In this document: positions 45,915-54,775 of the stretch, one piece after another | Numbering within the stretch: position 1 is the first letter of the stretch | How the letters are laid out: each line of letters begins with the position of its first letter | NCBI RefSeq assembly: GCF_000331575.1 | Contig: NZ_KB223527.1 | Coordinates: 62,001 to 126,000 of the forward strand | DNA: 64,000 nt | Direction of reading: 5' to 3' | Source: Calidifontibacillus oryziterrae | GTDB lineage: Bacteria; Bacillota; Bacilli; Bacillales; Bacillaceae_J | Program-made: the position numbers and the translations under genes | Notes under the pieces: model-generated | The model's database searches: none | Told to the model about the DNA's origin: nothing | Seen by the model: the letters and a program-made list of their open reading frames with translations, nothing else

Positions 45915-45966
45915 TGCCGGGGTCAGGAACCTCTATGGACACTACTATGGACACCACCCTGGCACC
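45915..45966 (-). repeat. Short dispersed repeat (GTGTCCATAG type), copy 1
   Basis: On the minus strand this reads AGGTGCCA, then GTGTCCATAGTA and GTGTCCATAGAG units, then GTTCCTGACCCC. The same string with one more 12-bp unit occurs in the opposite orientation at 63687-63749. It abuts the cyclase stop codon. Confidence 0.85.
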
Positions 45967-47934
45967 TTACGTGAAATATTTATTTTGATAATGAGCTAGC
46001 GTTAATAGCGGGAAAATATAGCGGTAGCTATGATAATGAATGTAGAAGTCACCAGCCATTCCTTGACCTTTTGGATAGGTTGTTGTCCAATCGGTTCGAT
46101 CCAGATTTTCTAATATAAAATTTATGCCGGATTTTATGGAGCTTGTAGGTTTATCATGTGCGGCTATCAGCGCATCTATTGCCCATGCAGTATGCGTTAG
46201 CGTACTTTTCTCTAGCGGTATATACGTATTTTTCTTATCGCTATGACACGATTCCCCGAAGCCGCCGTCATTATTTTGAATTGCAGTCAACCATGCAACA
46301 GCCTTTGAAATTGCCGGATCTGTTGCTACAATTCCAACGGAACATAATCCGGTTACAGCTGCCCATGTTCCATAGATGTAGCAAATTCCCCAGCGTCCGT
46401 ACCATGAACCATCTCTTCTTTGATCAGCTCTTAACCATTTAACGGCCGTAGAAATAGAGGGATGAGCTCTCGGCATATTTGTATACGAACCTAGAAATTC
46501 AAGCGTTCTCCCCGTTAAATCAGCTGACGAAGGATCTGTAAGAATAAACTCTGCTTTTTCAATAGGGAAAAGCTTAAGCAACTTACTATCTGTATTTTTT
46601 TCAAATGCTGGCCAGCCTCCATCATCGTTTTGCATGGATAATACCCAACGAAGACCTCTGTCCCATGCTCCTTGAAATGACACATTGTCTCTTACTTCTC
46701 TTGCAATCGACCTTAATGAAGCTGTTGTATCATCTACATCGGGATGAATCGTGTTTAAATCAGCAAAACCCCAACCGCCAGGAAGCCCGGTTGGATTGTG
46801 AACTGCCCAGTCCCCATATTTATAGTGCTGCCGCTTACGCAAATACTGATTCGCTTTTTTTACCATTGGATCTGTAGGTGAAAGTCCGGCCTCCTGTAAA
46901 ACATAATTTATTAATGATGTATTCCACACGGTTGCTGTCGTATATTGCATATGGGGGTGTCCATTAATTTCAGATTTCATCAACTTTAAACCATTAACTG
47001 CATTCACAATAATAGGGTCTCTCTTTGAATATCCCAATGCTAATAAAGCAAAAATCATTAAGAACGTTGAGCTAAAGTAGCCTAAAAACGAACCATCCCT
47101 TTCAATCCTCCGCAGCATATACAGTTTGGAGTGTTCAACTGCTAGCTTATGTAACTCAGAGGGGATTCCGATCAAACTAGCAATGCTCTTGTTCAACATC
47201 GATTGTATCGATCGCCACTCTGGACTGATATCATCATCGTCCTTCACTTGATATTCTACTCTAGTCCCAAATAACTTCTGCAAATCCGGGCTCTGATCGG
47301 TTTTTAGCTGAAATTTCTTATCCGCTAATATCATGACAGGTGTTAAATTTGCTCTGCCGTATTCGGAAAAACTATAAAAATTTATCGGTAACGATAATGG
47401 AAGTAAAATGACTTCAATTGGAATTGGAAATAGGAACGGCCACTTATGTTGGCCCGTAATCGCGAGCATTATTTTTGTAAACATGTGTGTTTTCTCAATT
47501 CCCCCGTTTTTCTCTACAAAGGTCCGGGCCTCTTCTAGCCGCGGATCGTGAAGGTCAATGTAGCCCGAATATAAAAGAGCGTAATAAGCTTCTAATGTTG
47601 CAGAATTATTCCCCTCTCCTTCATCATAAAATAGCTTCCATGCTCCATTTTTTTCTTGCTTATTCAAAATTCGATCCACTAGTCTTTTAATTAAGTTTTC
47701 CTCATGAATTTCAAGAGTCCTTAATAAAATGATCATATAGCAATCTGTTGCTATTCCAGTTTCAAATGGATAATTCCATGAACCATTCGCACTTTGGTCC
47801 TTTCTTAAAATTTCAATTATCGAATTCATACCAGCTTGTATTCTATTATTCATTATTTCTGTTATTCTTTTATTCATTGCTTCATGGTAGCTTCTATTCT
47901 TAACTTTTTCGCCGTTTATGTCGTTTTTATTCAT
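45967..47934 (-). CDS. sqhC: Squalene-hopene/sporulenol-type triterpenoid cyclase
   Basis: A 655-residue class II terpene cyclase. The proton-donor motif DVDDT is at 399-403, and several QW-type repeats are visible (for example QNDDGGWPAFE, QRRDGSWYGRWG, QNNDGGFGES). Bacillus members of this size cyclise tetraprenyl-curcumene to sporulenes or squalene to hopene-type products, which harden membranes and spores. It acts at the inner face of the membrane. GGGAGG precedes ATG 47934. It is divergent from the DUF2515 gene. Confidence 0.9.
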   Translation of the reverse strand: MNKNDINGEKVKNRSYHEAMNKRITEIMNNRIQAGMNSIIEILRKDQSANGSWNYPFETGIATDCYMIILLRTLEIHEENLIKRLVDRILNKQEKNGAWKLFYDEGEGNNSATLEAYYALLYSGYIDLHDPRLEEARTFVEKNGGIEKTHMFTKIMLAITGQHKWPFLFPIPIEVILLPLSLPINFYSFSEYGRANLTPVMILADKKFQLKTDQSPDLQKLFGTRVEYQVKDDDDISPEWRSIQSMLNKSIASLIGIPSELHKLAVEHSKLYMLRRIERDGSFLGYFSSTFLMIFALLALGYSKRDPIIVNAVNGLKLMKSEINGHPHMQYTTATVWNTSLINYVLQEAGLSPTDPMVKKANQYLRKRQHYKYGDWAVHNPTGLPGGWGFADLNTIHPDVDDTTASLRSIAREVRDNVSFQGAWDRGLRWVLSMQNDDGGWPAFEKNTDSKLLKLFPIEKAEFILTDPSSADLTGRTLEFLGSYTNMPRAHPSISTAVKWLRADQRRDGSWYGRWGICYIYGTWAAVTGLCSVGIVATDPAISKAVAWLTAIQNNDGGFGESCHSDKKNTYIPLEKSTLTHTAWAIDALIAAHDKPTSSIKSGINFILENLDRTDWTTTYPKGQGMAGDFYIHYHSYRYIFPLLTLAHYQNKYFT

Positions 47935-48023
47935 GGTAGTCGTTCCCTCCCAACATGAAAGCCTCTACAACTATACATATTCAGTGAAAGCAACTAGAAT
48001 TCACGTTAGGAGGTTGCGTTTTC

Positions 48024-49238
48024 TTGAAAAGATTTCACATCAAGAAAAAAAAAGCTACGTTTTCAAAGATTTACAATCATATTAAGGAAAAACGGTCACT
48101 CCTTCGCAAAAATAACAACATATCACTACCTAAATCGATTTCCAGCATAAAGAAAAATTTGAAGCGAAATAGCAAGGTAGCTCTTCAAAATCGCCCACCA
48201 CTTTTATTAGATGAACAGATGCTTTTATATAAAATAAAAGAACGAACAAGCAAATTAAATCAAAATAATGTAACGAGAACACAAGCTTATTTAAATTTCT
48301 ATTGTCGTTTTCCAGAAATCCACTGGGCCTTTCTTGGTCATATGGTATCACGGAACGGTGGCTGGAACATGACAGATTTAAAAGGCGGGCAACTTTCAAG
48401 GCTATTGGCTAAAAAAGAAGCTGAAGCATACTTTACTTTTTTAGAACGTGGAAATTGGCTTATTTTTCAGGATGCCTTTCCACAATTTTTAGTTTATGAG
48501 GAAGGACACAAGCGTAATCAAAACCTTAGCTACCTCTTACCTCATCTTAATGTATCAACTTTTATGGAAACAATTTGGAATCATTTTTGGAAGGACCATG
48601 ATTCTTATATTCTGGCGATTTCATTGATTATTAATGAACAAAATTATTTAGAAAACAGAGTGATCAATAATCCAATTTTCCAAAAATCAGTTTTCGATAC
48701 GATTGAATTCAAGCTACAGGATTTTTTATCAATGAATCACATTCTCTTCCCTTATAAGGAAAATGGAAAAGTTAGGCTTACTGGACAAACGCTCCATCAT
48801 TTTGAAAGCTTACATGAACGAATTCTTTTAGGAAAACGTCTGTATGAACTATTATTTACCGACTCAAAACGATTAGATTTAATTGAGCAGTGGGCCAAAG
48901 CAAATCCTCACAGCGGTTCTAGAAAGGATTACTGGCCACATATATTTAATGATGTTGATGAAGGAGTACCAAGTATGATCTTAAAGCCCCGTTTGAAGGA
49001 ATGTCAGATCATAAGAGATTCGCCGAAAATTTATAGTCCTAAACTCGAAAATGCTTGGAAAAATCGCATACAGCCAAGTGCAGAGGTAATGGAATGGTAC
49101 AAGGACTGGCGCATCATTCGGTACTTACTTCATTCTGGAGAAAACGTAGATGGAGAGGTTGAAGATGAATATTGCAAAACACTCGAACAGTTGGAGCTCG
49201 CAGCGATTACAAAAAAAGCAATATCGCTATTCGATTAA
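48024..49238 (+). CDS. DUF2515 family protein (YppC-like)
   Basis: A 404-residue soluble protein, strongly basic at the N-terminus. It matches the DUF2515 family of Bacillus (B. subtilis YppC), with VTRTQAYLNFYCRFPEIHWA and a C-terminal WYKDWRIIRYLLHSGE segment. Function unknown. The start is TTG 48024 behind AGGAGG. It is divergent from the triterpenoid cyclase, 89 bp apart, and overlaps the next gene. Confidence 0.82.
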   Translation: MKRFHIKKKKATFSKIYNHIKEKRSLLRKNNNISLPKSISSIKKNLKRNSKVALQNRPPLLLDEQMLLYKIKERTSKLNQNNVTRTQAYLNFYCRFPEIHWAFLGHMVSRNGGWNMTDLKGGQLSRLLAKKEAEAYFTFLERGNWLIFQDAFPQFLVYEEGHKRNQNLSYLLPHLNVSTFMETIWNHFWKDHDSYILAISLIINEQNYLENRVINNPIFQKSVFDTIEFKLQDFLSMNHILFPYKENGKVRLTGQTLHHFESLHERILLGKRLYELLFTDSKRLDLIEQWAKANPHSGSRKDYWPHIFNDVDEGVPSMILKPRLKECQIIRDSPKIYSPKLENAWKNRIQPSAEVMEWYKDWRIIRYLLHSGENVDGEVEDEYCKTLEQLELAAITKKAISLFD

Positions 49239-49620
49239 ACGTAAACCGAATTTAATAACACCACTGTTGGTAGGTACGCTTTTTGGAACGTATGTAGATC
49301 TTTATTTTGTCGGGAAGGGATTGTATTCTTTCCCAGTGCGGCCCATGCCAACAATTTTTTCAATAAATATTTTGTTTACATTGGTTATTTTGCCACTTTT
49401 TTCAGCTTTTTTTCTACTTATTTGTAATAAAATAAACGGTATTCGTAAAATGACTTTTTTTATTTTGGTAAGTCTTTGCATTTCATTTTGTGAAAAGCTT
49501 GCAGCTGGTATAGGTTTTTTTGTCCCATCCCCTTTATGGAACCATAGCTATTCTTTTATTGGATATTTCCTATATTTGTTGCTCATTTATTATGTATATA
49601 AAAAAACATATCAATACTAA
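49165..49620 (+). CDS. Four-helix membrane protein, unknown function (CBO0543-like)
   Basis: A 151-residue protein with about four transmembrane helices after a polar N-terminus of 35 residues. ATG 49165 follows GGAGAGG inside the end of the DUF2515 gene, with 74 bp of overlap, so the two are co-expressed. It resembles the small multi-helix CBO0543-type proteins of Bacillus (compare the protein at 51825). No enzymatic motif is seen. Confidence 0.6.
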   Translation: MNIAKHSNSWSSQRLQKKQYRYSIKRKPNLITPLLVGTLFGTYVDLYFVGKGLYSFPVRPMPTIFSINILFTLVILPLFSAFFLLICNKINGIRKMTFFILVSLCISFCEKLAAGIGFFVPSPLWNHSYSFIGYFLYLLLIYYVYKKTYQY

Positions 49621-49650
49621 AATTTATCTTTATATAGATAGATTTCCTAG

Positions 49651-49684
49651 AGCGAATTAATTTGTTTATTCGCTTTTTTTTTTT
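49651..49684 (+). terminator. Terminator after the DUF2515/membrane protein pair
   Basis: AGCGAAT and ATTCGCT form the stem, followed by eleven T residues. Confidence 0.88.
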
Positions 49685-49754
49685 CATTTCCATTCAACCT
49701 ATTGATCATTTTATTTATAGATTCACATTATTAACGTAATAATAATGGTAATTA

Positions 49755-49797
49755 TATGATTTATATCACGGAATTTAATTTTGACAATTTGTATAAT
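49755..49797 (+). promoter_or_regulatory. Possible FNR-type promoter of the KinB-like kinase gene
   Basis: TATGA-TTTATA-TCACG (49755-49770) departs from the TGTGA-N6-TCACA dyad at two positions. TATAAT (49792-49797) places its centre at -41.5, the same spacing as the site upstream of the DUF438 gene. Confidence 0.4.
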
Positions 49798-49840
49798 ATT
49801 TTATGAACTATTTGTGAACATTTGGAGAAGGAGTGATCTA

Positions 49841-51106
49841 GTGGATTACGAATTGGAAAGACTTCTTGTAAATGTTTTATTTATTTTACTGCCTATTTTT
49901 GTTTTCCAAATGTTTTGGGTTGATAAGGATAAGGTAAATACCGAATTAAATAAACCTGCATTTGCAATTATGTTGTCGATCTCAATCATTTTATGTATGA
50001 GTTTCCCGATAGAATTTTTTCCCGGTTTTATGTTTGATTTAAGACAAGTTCCCTTCATTATTGGGGCATTATATGGTGGATATTATTTTAGCAGCTGGCT
50101 GTTTATTACGATTATAGCCTACCGTTTTTTCCTCGGAGGAGAAGGGGTATACGTAAACTTTTTTGTGGTTTCGATAATTTCTATTTGCGTACCATTATTA
50201 TTTGAGTGGTATAAAAAAATAAAACTTGATAAGAAAATCCTATTATCAATTACGATTGCAGTTCTTTCATCGATTTTTACAATTTTCTTATCCCATTTCG
50301 TCTCACAAAATCCAATTGAATACAAAACGATTTCGTTTAATTATTTCATCATACAAGGACTATCGATGGGACTAGTTGTTTATTTAGTTGAAACAATGAA
50401 ATATAACAATCTTGTACGAAAAGAGCTTATTAAAGCTGAAAAAATGAGTATTTTAACGCAAATTTCTGCAAGTATTTCTCATGAAGTAAAAAATCCGATT
50501 ACAATCTCGCAAGGATTCATAGAAGCGCTTGAGGATGAGGATAATAAGGAAAAAAGACGTGAGTACATTGGTTACGCTCTAGAGGAGCTTAAGCGAGCAC
50601 AAAATATAATATATGAATTTTTGGCATTAACAAAACCAGAGCTTGATAGTATGAAGAGCATCAATATATCACAGGAACTTTTCTACTCGGTTAATGTCAT
50701 GAAGCCGTTTGCGAAATCCCGTTCAGTCCAAATTGAAGTAGAAGAGATTGAAGACAACTGCATGATATTAGGCGACCGCCAAAAAATTAGACAATGCTTT
50801 ATTAACCTTATAAAAAACTCAATTGAAGCTATGGAAACTGGTGGTGTTTTACGGATAAAAGCACTAAAAAACAGCAATAAAATTCATATAGATATTGTTG
50901 ACAATGGAGTTGGTATGACACCTAATGAAATTAAAAGGCTTGGTACACCTTATTTTACTACTAAAGAAAAAGGCACCGGGCTAGGGATGATGATTGTCTT
51001 TAATTTTATTAAAAAAATGGACGGAGATATCGAAATTGAAAGCCAAAAAGGAAAAGGGACACATTTTAAAATTAGCTTCCCACTGTTAAAATTTCAACCA
51101 CAGTAA
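49841..51106 (+). CDS. KinB-like sporulation sensor histidine kinase
   Basis: A 421-residue kinase with about six transmembrane helices (residues 5-185), a HisKA domain with His214 (SASISHEVKNPITI) and a HATPase domain (NSIEAM, DNGVGM, GTGLGM). Size, topology and the opening LLVNVLFILLPIFVFQMFW match B. subtilis KinB, which feeds the Spo0A phosphorelay. GTG 49841 with AAGGAG upstream is preferred to an ATG 60 bp earlier. There is no partner response regulator beside it, as expected for a phosphorelay kinase. Confidence 0.85.
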   Translation: MDYELERLLVNVLFILLPIFVFQMFWVDKDKVNTELNKPAFAIMLSISIILCMSFPIEFFPGFMFDLRQVPFIIGALYGGYYFSSWLFITIIAYRFFLGGEGVYVNFFVVSIISICVPLLFEWYKKIKLDKKILLSITIAVLSSIFTIFLSHFVSQNPIEYKTISFNYFIIQGLSMGLVVYLVETMKYNNLVRKELIKAEKMSILTQISASISHEVKNPITISQGFIEALEDEDNKEKRREYIGYALEELKRAQNIIYEFLALTKPELDSMKSINISQELFYSVNVMKPFAKSRSVQIEVEEIEDNCMILGDRQKIRQCFINLIKNSIEAMETGGVLRIKALKNSNKIHIDIVDNGVGMTPNEIKRLGTPYFTTKEKGTGLGMMIVFNFIKKMDGDIEIESQKGKGTHFKISFPLLKFQPQ

Positions 51107-51129
51107 CCTATAATGCAGAAAAAACGTGA

Positions 51130-51161
51130 ACAGAGCAGCTACTAGTACTGCTCTGTTTTTT
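51130..51161 (+). terminator. Terminator after the kinase gene
   Basis: ACAGAGCAG and CTGCTCTGT form a 9-bp stem with a 9-nt loop followed by six T residues. Confidence 0.92.
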
Positions 51162-51170
51162 CACTGTTTA

Positions 51171-51375
51171 TGAAATTATAAAATTTGATCCTGTGAATAA
51201 ATACTATAGCACAGAGAGTAGTCGTCCAGCTCCAGCGCCCAGCGATTAGTAAACTTCGCTCATCTCTTTTGCGATAAGTCAACATCGACTCGTCCCTCGA
51301 CGTGTTTTGTTTATCTCAGTCGATGCGCTCTTAGTTTATACGTCGCTAATCAGGGCGCTTATAGCTTTTGTTCTT
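51171..51375 (+). repeat. Dispersed structured repeat, copy D
   Basis: Full-length copy, same orientation as C, starting at the AAATTTGATCC end 10 bp after the kinase terminator. It is nearly identical to C in the GTCGTCCAGCTCCAGCG and CATCGACT/AGTCGATG parts. Apart from it, the 330-bp gap has nothing recognisable. Confidence 0.88.
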
Positions 51376-51436
51376 AGCTGACACTATTGTAATAAGGTTA
51401 AAAGACGCAACTAGTAGCTTTTACGCCTAACAAGTT

Positions 51437-51649
51437 CTACCACCACGGAGAACGTCTTTTTCTTCTCTCGTCATCTTCACCCATTACATCACGATCATGA
51501 TGATCTCTTTGGTCCTGAACCCCTGCAACATCGTTAAAATCCTTACGGCGATGACGTCTTCTATCATTCGCTTCTATTACAATCACTTCATCTGCATTGA
51601 TGATCACACGATCGGCATTAATAACCGGTCTCATTCGATTTTCTGACAA
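51437..51649 (-). CDS. Small highly charged protein, unknown
   Basis: A 70-residue protein. The N-terminal half (INADRVIINADEVIVIEAND) is acidic and beta-prone; the second half is rich in R, H, K and D and ends RRKRRSPWW. I do not recognise the family. Size and composition recall small spore-coat-associated proteins, but this is a guess. GGGAGTG precedes the ATG. Confidence 0.65.
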   Translation of the reverse strand: MSENRMRPVINADRVIINADEVIVIEANDRRRHRRKDFNDVAGVQDQRDHHDRDVMGEDDERRKRRSPWW

Positions 51650-51824
51650 TTGCTTTCACTCCCTTCATCACTTTTGTTTTAGATTATGTTTACTTATTTT
51701 TTTTGCATGGACGAATATGATAAGAAATCTCACTATTTTCTTACGACTTCCGTTTCATCATCTACGGCATGAATAAATGAAATCGTCTAGAAAATACTAT
51801 TGAGTAATAGATGGAGGGATTTTC

Positions 51825-52274
51825 ATGAAAAAATTGTTTGGCTTCCTATTGATAATGACTGTTATAGCTGTGTTTATTCCTAAAAGGCTGTCCAAAATTG
51901 AGATATATGCAACCTCGTTATTTGCGATGACTCTTGGAAAAACAGTGGATGAAATATTAGATATTAAATTGAATTTATATGGATTTTTTCACAAGGGTGT
52001 TGATTATTTAGGGATACTCGTTCAAATCATTAGTTACCCAGTAGTGAGCTTATTGTTTCTCAACTATTTTCCATATCACATGAAAACACGTTATAAGGTT
52101 TTTTATATACTCATTTGGTCTGTATTGACTATGGTTTTGGAAAAAATATCCTACCATACAAAGTTTTTTTATTATAACAGATGGAAATGGTGGTATTCTG
52201 TGCTTATTTATCCTGTTGTTTATACAATATTAGCCTTAAATTTTTCATTTATCAGGAAACTGACAACAAGATAA
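51825..52274 (+). CDS. CBO0543 family membrane protein
   Basis: A 149-residue protein with four predicted transmembrane helices. IPKRLSKIEIYATSLFAMTL and LYGFFHKGVDYLGI are the stretches I associate with the CBO0543 family common in Bacillus. Function unknown. GGAGGG precedes the ATG. The next gene, also a small membrane protein, is 71 bp downstream. Confidence 0.72.
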   Translation: MKKLFGFLLIMTVIAVFIPKRLSKIEIYATSLFAMTLGKTVDEILDIKLNLYGFFHKGVDYLGILVQIISYPVVSLLFLNYFPYHMKTRYKVFYILIWSVLTMVLEKISYHTKFFYYNRWKWWYSVLIYPVVYTILALNFSFIRKLTTR

Positions 52275-52345
52275 ATTGATGTATATTTAGTAGAATTTTA
52301 ATAAATAATAATTGTAAATATATGGTAATCGAAGGACGTAATTTT

Positions 52346-52765
52346 GTGAGAATAATGGCAGCTTTATTTTCTATGCTAATGCCCGGTTTTGGGCAAATCT
52401 ATAATCATCAATTTTTTAAAGGTATAATCTTTGTTGTTTTAGAGCATTATGACAATGTTACTGGAAACATAAATGACGCCATCCATTTAGACTTTAACGG
52501 AATGCATCAACAAGCAATTGAAGCTGCGAATTACGGCTCTTTGCTTTTTTATCCAGGTTTTTATGCGTATACGGTTTGGGATGCATGGTACCATGCTAAA
52601 ACAGGTGCGAATAAAACAACTAGTGCAATACCTTTTATTATTGGTGGCTTCGTAGGAGAATTTGGAGCAATTTTCTCCTCTAAATTGCCTATTCCAACAT
52701 TAACTGTAGGTTTATTAATGATAATCCCTATGATCATTGGAATGATTATTTTTCGGCACCAATAA
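52346..52765 (+). CDS. Small membrane protein with TM2-like N-terminus
   Basis: A 139-residue protein with three to four hydrophobic segments. MLMPGFGQIYNHQFFKG resembles the PGxGQxYxGxxxKG signature of TM2-type proteins. GTG 52346, behind GAAGGA, is preferred; the ATG 24 bp earlier has no ribosome site. Function unknown. Confidence 0.68.
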   Translation: MRIMAALFSMLMPGFGQIYNHQFFKGIIFVVLEHYDNVTGNINDAIHLDFNGMHQQAIEAANYGSLLFYPGFYAYTVWDAWYHAKTGANKTTSAIPFIIGGFVGEFGAIFSSKLPIPTLTVGLLMIIPMIIGMIIFRHQ

Positions 52766-52800
52766 AAAAGTAGATATCGTTAGTTCGATACCTACTTTTC
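52766..52800. terminator. Bidirectional terminator between convergent genes
   Basis: AAAAGTAGATATCG and CGATACCTACTTTT pair with a small bulge; T-rich tails exist on both sides. It serves the membrane protein gene and, on the minus strand, the YtkA gene. Confidence 0.78.
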
Positions 52801-52849
52801 AAATTGAAATATAAAACTTTCCAAACTGACAATTAGAAGATGTATTTCC

Positions 52850-53248
52850 CTACTTTACAACAAAATCAAATTTCTCCATTAAATGAATCCCCATTGCATC
52901 AACATGATAATAAATATAATAAGTACCTGGCATATCAAAGCTTTTTTCAAGAGTATAATGCCCGTCCCCAGCATGTTCGATTAAAATATCTTCATGATCG
53001 CCATCCTCTTGACTTTCATGCCATACTTCAAATTCCACGCGGTCAGCATCTTCAATTGGAGTTGCTTCACCTTCTATCGATACGTAGCAATCAAAAAGGA
53101 TCGGTTCCCCAACATTTACTTCAGTACTTGATAGTGAGAAGCTCACTTGTGGAAACGCAAAATCATCGAGACTTTGACTTTGCTTTGGCATACAACCTGC
53201 TACTAATATGATTGATAAAGATAAGATCATTAATAAAAACTTTCTCAT
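52850..53248 (-). CDS. YtkA-like (FixH-type) lipoprotein
   Basis: A 132-residue lipoprotein with lipobox LVAGC (Cys19) and a YtkA domain of beta-strands (VNVGEPILFDCYVSIE; GHYTLEKSFDMPGTYYIYYH). YtkA-like proteins often accompany copper trafficking and cytochrome oxidase genes. Here the two SCO genes lie immediately upstream in the same direction. AAAGGTG precedes the ATG. Confidence 0.85.
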   Translation of the reverse strand: MRKFLLMILSLSIILVAGCMPKQSQSLDDFAFPQVSFSLSSTEVNVGEPILFDCYVSIEGEATPIEDADRVEFEVWHESQEDGDHEDILIEHAGDGHYTLEKSFDMPGTYYIYYHVDAMGIHLMEKFDFVVK

Positions 53249-53267
53249 TTAGTTCACCTTTGATAGT

Positions 53268-53864
53268 TTATTTTTGCATTGCTTTTTGTAATGCTTTAAT
53301 GTCATTTACAAATTCATCTAATGGCGGTAAGTTTACACCATCGTAAGATTTAACAACGATTCCATTTTCATCTACAAGATAAAAATAGGAGCCATGGATA
53401 ACTTGATCGGAGTCTTCTGGGACCTGCACTAGCGTTTTAAAGCTATTTAAGGCAAATTGTTCAATCTCTGCTTGCGTGTACCCTGTAACAAAGTTCCACG
53501 TTTCGAAATCTGCTCCATATTGTTCACCGTATGCTTTGAATGTTTCAGGTGTATCAAGATTTGGATCAACACTGAAGGAAACGATTGGAATCGAAATCCC
53601 CTCCTCGCCCAATCGTTTTTGCAGCTTTGCCATGTTAGATGTCATCGGAGGACAAATGTCATCGCAATTTGTAAAAATAAAGTCCGCAAGCCAAATGTTG
53701 CCTTTAAAGTCTTCTGTTGAAAGACTTGTTCCATTCTGATTCACAAATTGAAATGGTTCTACTTGATACCCTAAGCTATTTGGAGCCTCTTGTCCACATG
53801 CAGGTAACGAAAAGATCACTATTGCTATAAATATAATTCCCGATAATTTCAGCTTTTTTATCAT
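53268..53864 (-). CDS. SCO1/SenC family copper chaperone, lipoprotein
   Basis: A 198-residue thioredoxin-fold lipoprotein (lipobox SLPAC, Cys23). The copper-binding Cys67-x3-Cys71 (NCDDICPP) and distant His157 (IHGSYFYLVD) are intact. SCO proteins deliver copper to the CuA centre of cytochrome c oxidase. Its ATG overlaps the stop of the upstream SCO gene by one base. Confidence 0.92.
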   Translation of the reverse strand: MIKKLKLSGIIFIAIVIFSLPACGQEAPNSLGYQVEPFQFVNQNGTSLSTEDFKGNIWLADFIFTNCDDICPPMTSNMAKLQKRLGEEGISIPIVSFSVDPNLDTPETFKAYGEQYGADFETWNFVTGYTQAEIEQFALNSFKTLVQVPEDSDQVIHGSYFYLVDENGIVVKSYDGVNLPPLDEFVNDIKALQKAMQK

Positions 53865-54469
53865 TAATTTCTCACCCTATCATGTTCTCTTTTCAATACA
53901 ATAATATCTCTAATAATTTTTTCATTGTCTAAAGGCTCATTTGGAGTTGACATATGATGGAATGTTCTTTTTTTATTTTCATAATCGACTAAATAAATTG
54001 TCGTGCTATGTGACCAATATCCACCAATTTCCTCACGGTAATACCCTAATTCATCTGTTAAGCTTGTGATGTTATCATCTGAACCGCGTAAAAAATACCA
54101 ATGTTCTTTTGGTGTTTTATAGGACTGTGAGTATTGTTTTAATACGTCTACAGTGTCGTACTCTGGATCTAACGTAATCGTTAAAATATCAACTTCCTCT
54201 TCTAGAAGGCCTCTATGTTCTAGTTCTTCATATAACTTTGTTAAATCTCTAAGTGTTAATGGGCAAATATCAGGACAGCGTGAATAAAAAAACGTAATTA
54301 GCTTTATTTTTTTCTTTTCAAAATTATAAGGCTCTCCCGACAAATCAGTTAACGGATAAACTGGAAACTCTCCATAATCTGTAAGTGATTGTGTTTGAAA
54401 TTTATTAATAAACTGCCATGAAATAAAAATAATTAAGGAAATCGGGATGATTAATAGCAATTTTTTCAT
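53864..54469 (-). CDS. SCO family copper chaperone, membrane-anchored
   Basis: A 201-residue SCO protein with an N-terminal transmembrane anchor and no lipobox. The copper site is Cys65-x3-Cys69 (SRCPDICPLT) with the later His in YWSHSTTIYLVD. It is a diverged neighbour of the downstream SCO, so the operon encodes two chaperones of different anchoring. The stop and next ATG share one base. Confidence 0.9.
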   Translation of the reverse strand: MKKLLLIIPISLIIFISWQFINKFQTQSLTDYGEFPVYPLTDLSGEPYNFEKKKIKLITFFYSRCPDICPLTLRDLTKLYEELEHRGLLEEEVDILTITLDPEYDTVDVLKQYSQSYKTPKEHWYFLRGSDDNITSLTDELGYYREEIGGYWSHSTTIYLVDYENKKRTFHHMSTPNEPLDNEKIIRDIIVLKREHDRVRN

Positions 54470-54775
54470 TACGCAAATACCACCTATGGTATATATTTGT
54501 AGTCTACTATTATTTTAGGATGAAAGTGTGATTGAACTTAGAAAATTTATTGAGGAAATTGTGAAGAATTTTGGAAATTATATAAAGTAAAACAATTTTT
54601 CTTAAAACTAGTAAATGTAGATGACTTTTACAAAAAATTTACATTCTATATACACTTATTTAATAATTTATGAAACTTTTCTTGCAGTTCTTTCGTTATA
54701 ATAAAATGGATGCATTGTTCCATTAAAAAAGTTAAGTGTAGGAGAATGAAAAAAATTGAAAAGGATGTGGAAAAT
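54470..54775. other. AT-rich divergent intergenic region
   Basis: This 306-bp gap separates the SCO operon from the copper amine oxidase N-domain lipoprotein. TATAAT at 54697-54702 is a candidate -10 element for the latter gene, without a clear -35 box. Nothing else is recognisable. Confidence 0.4.
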
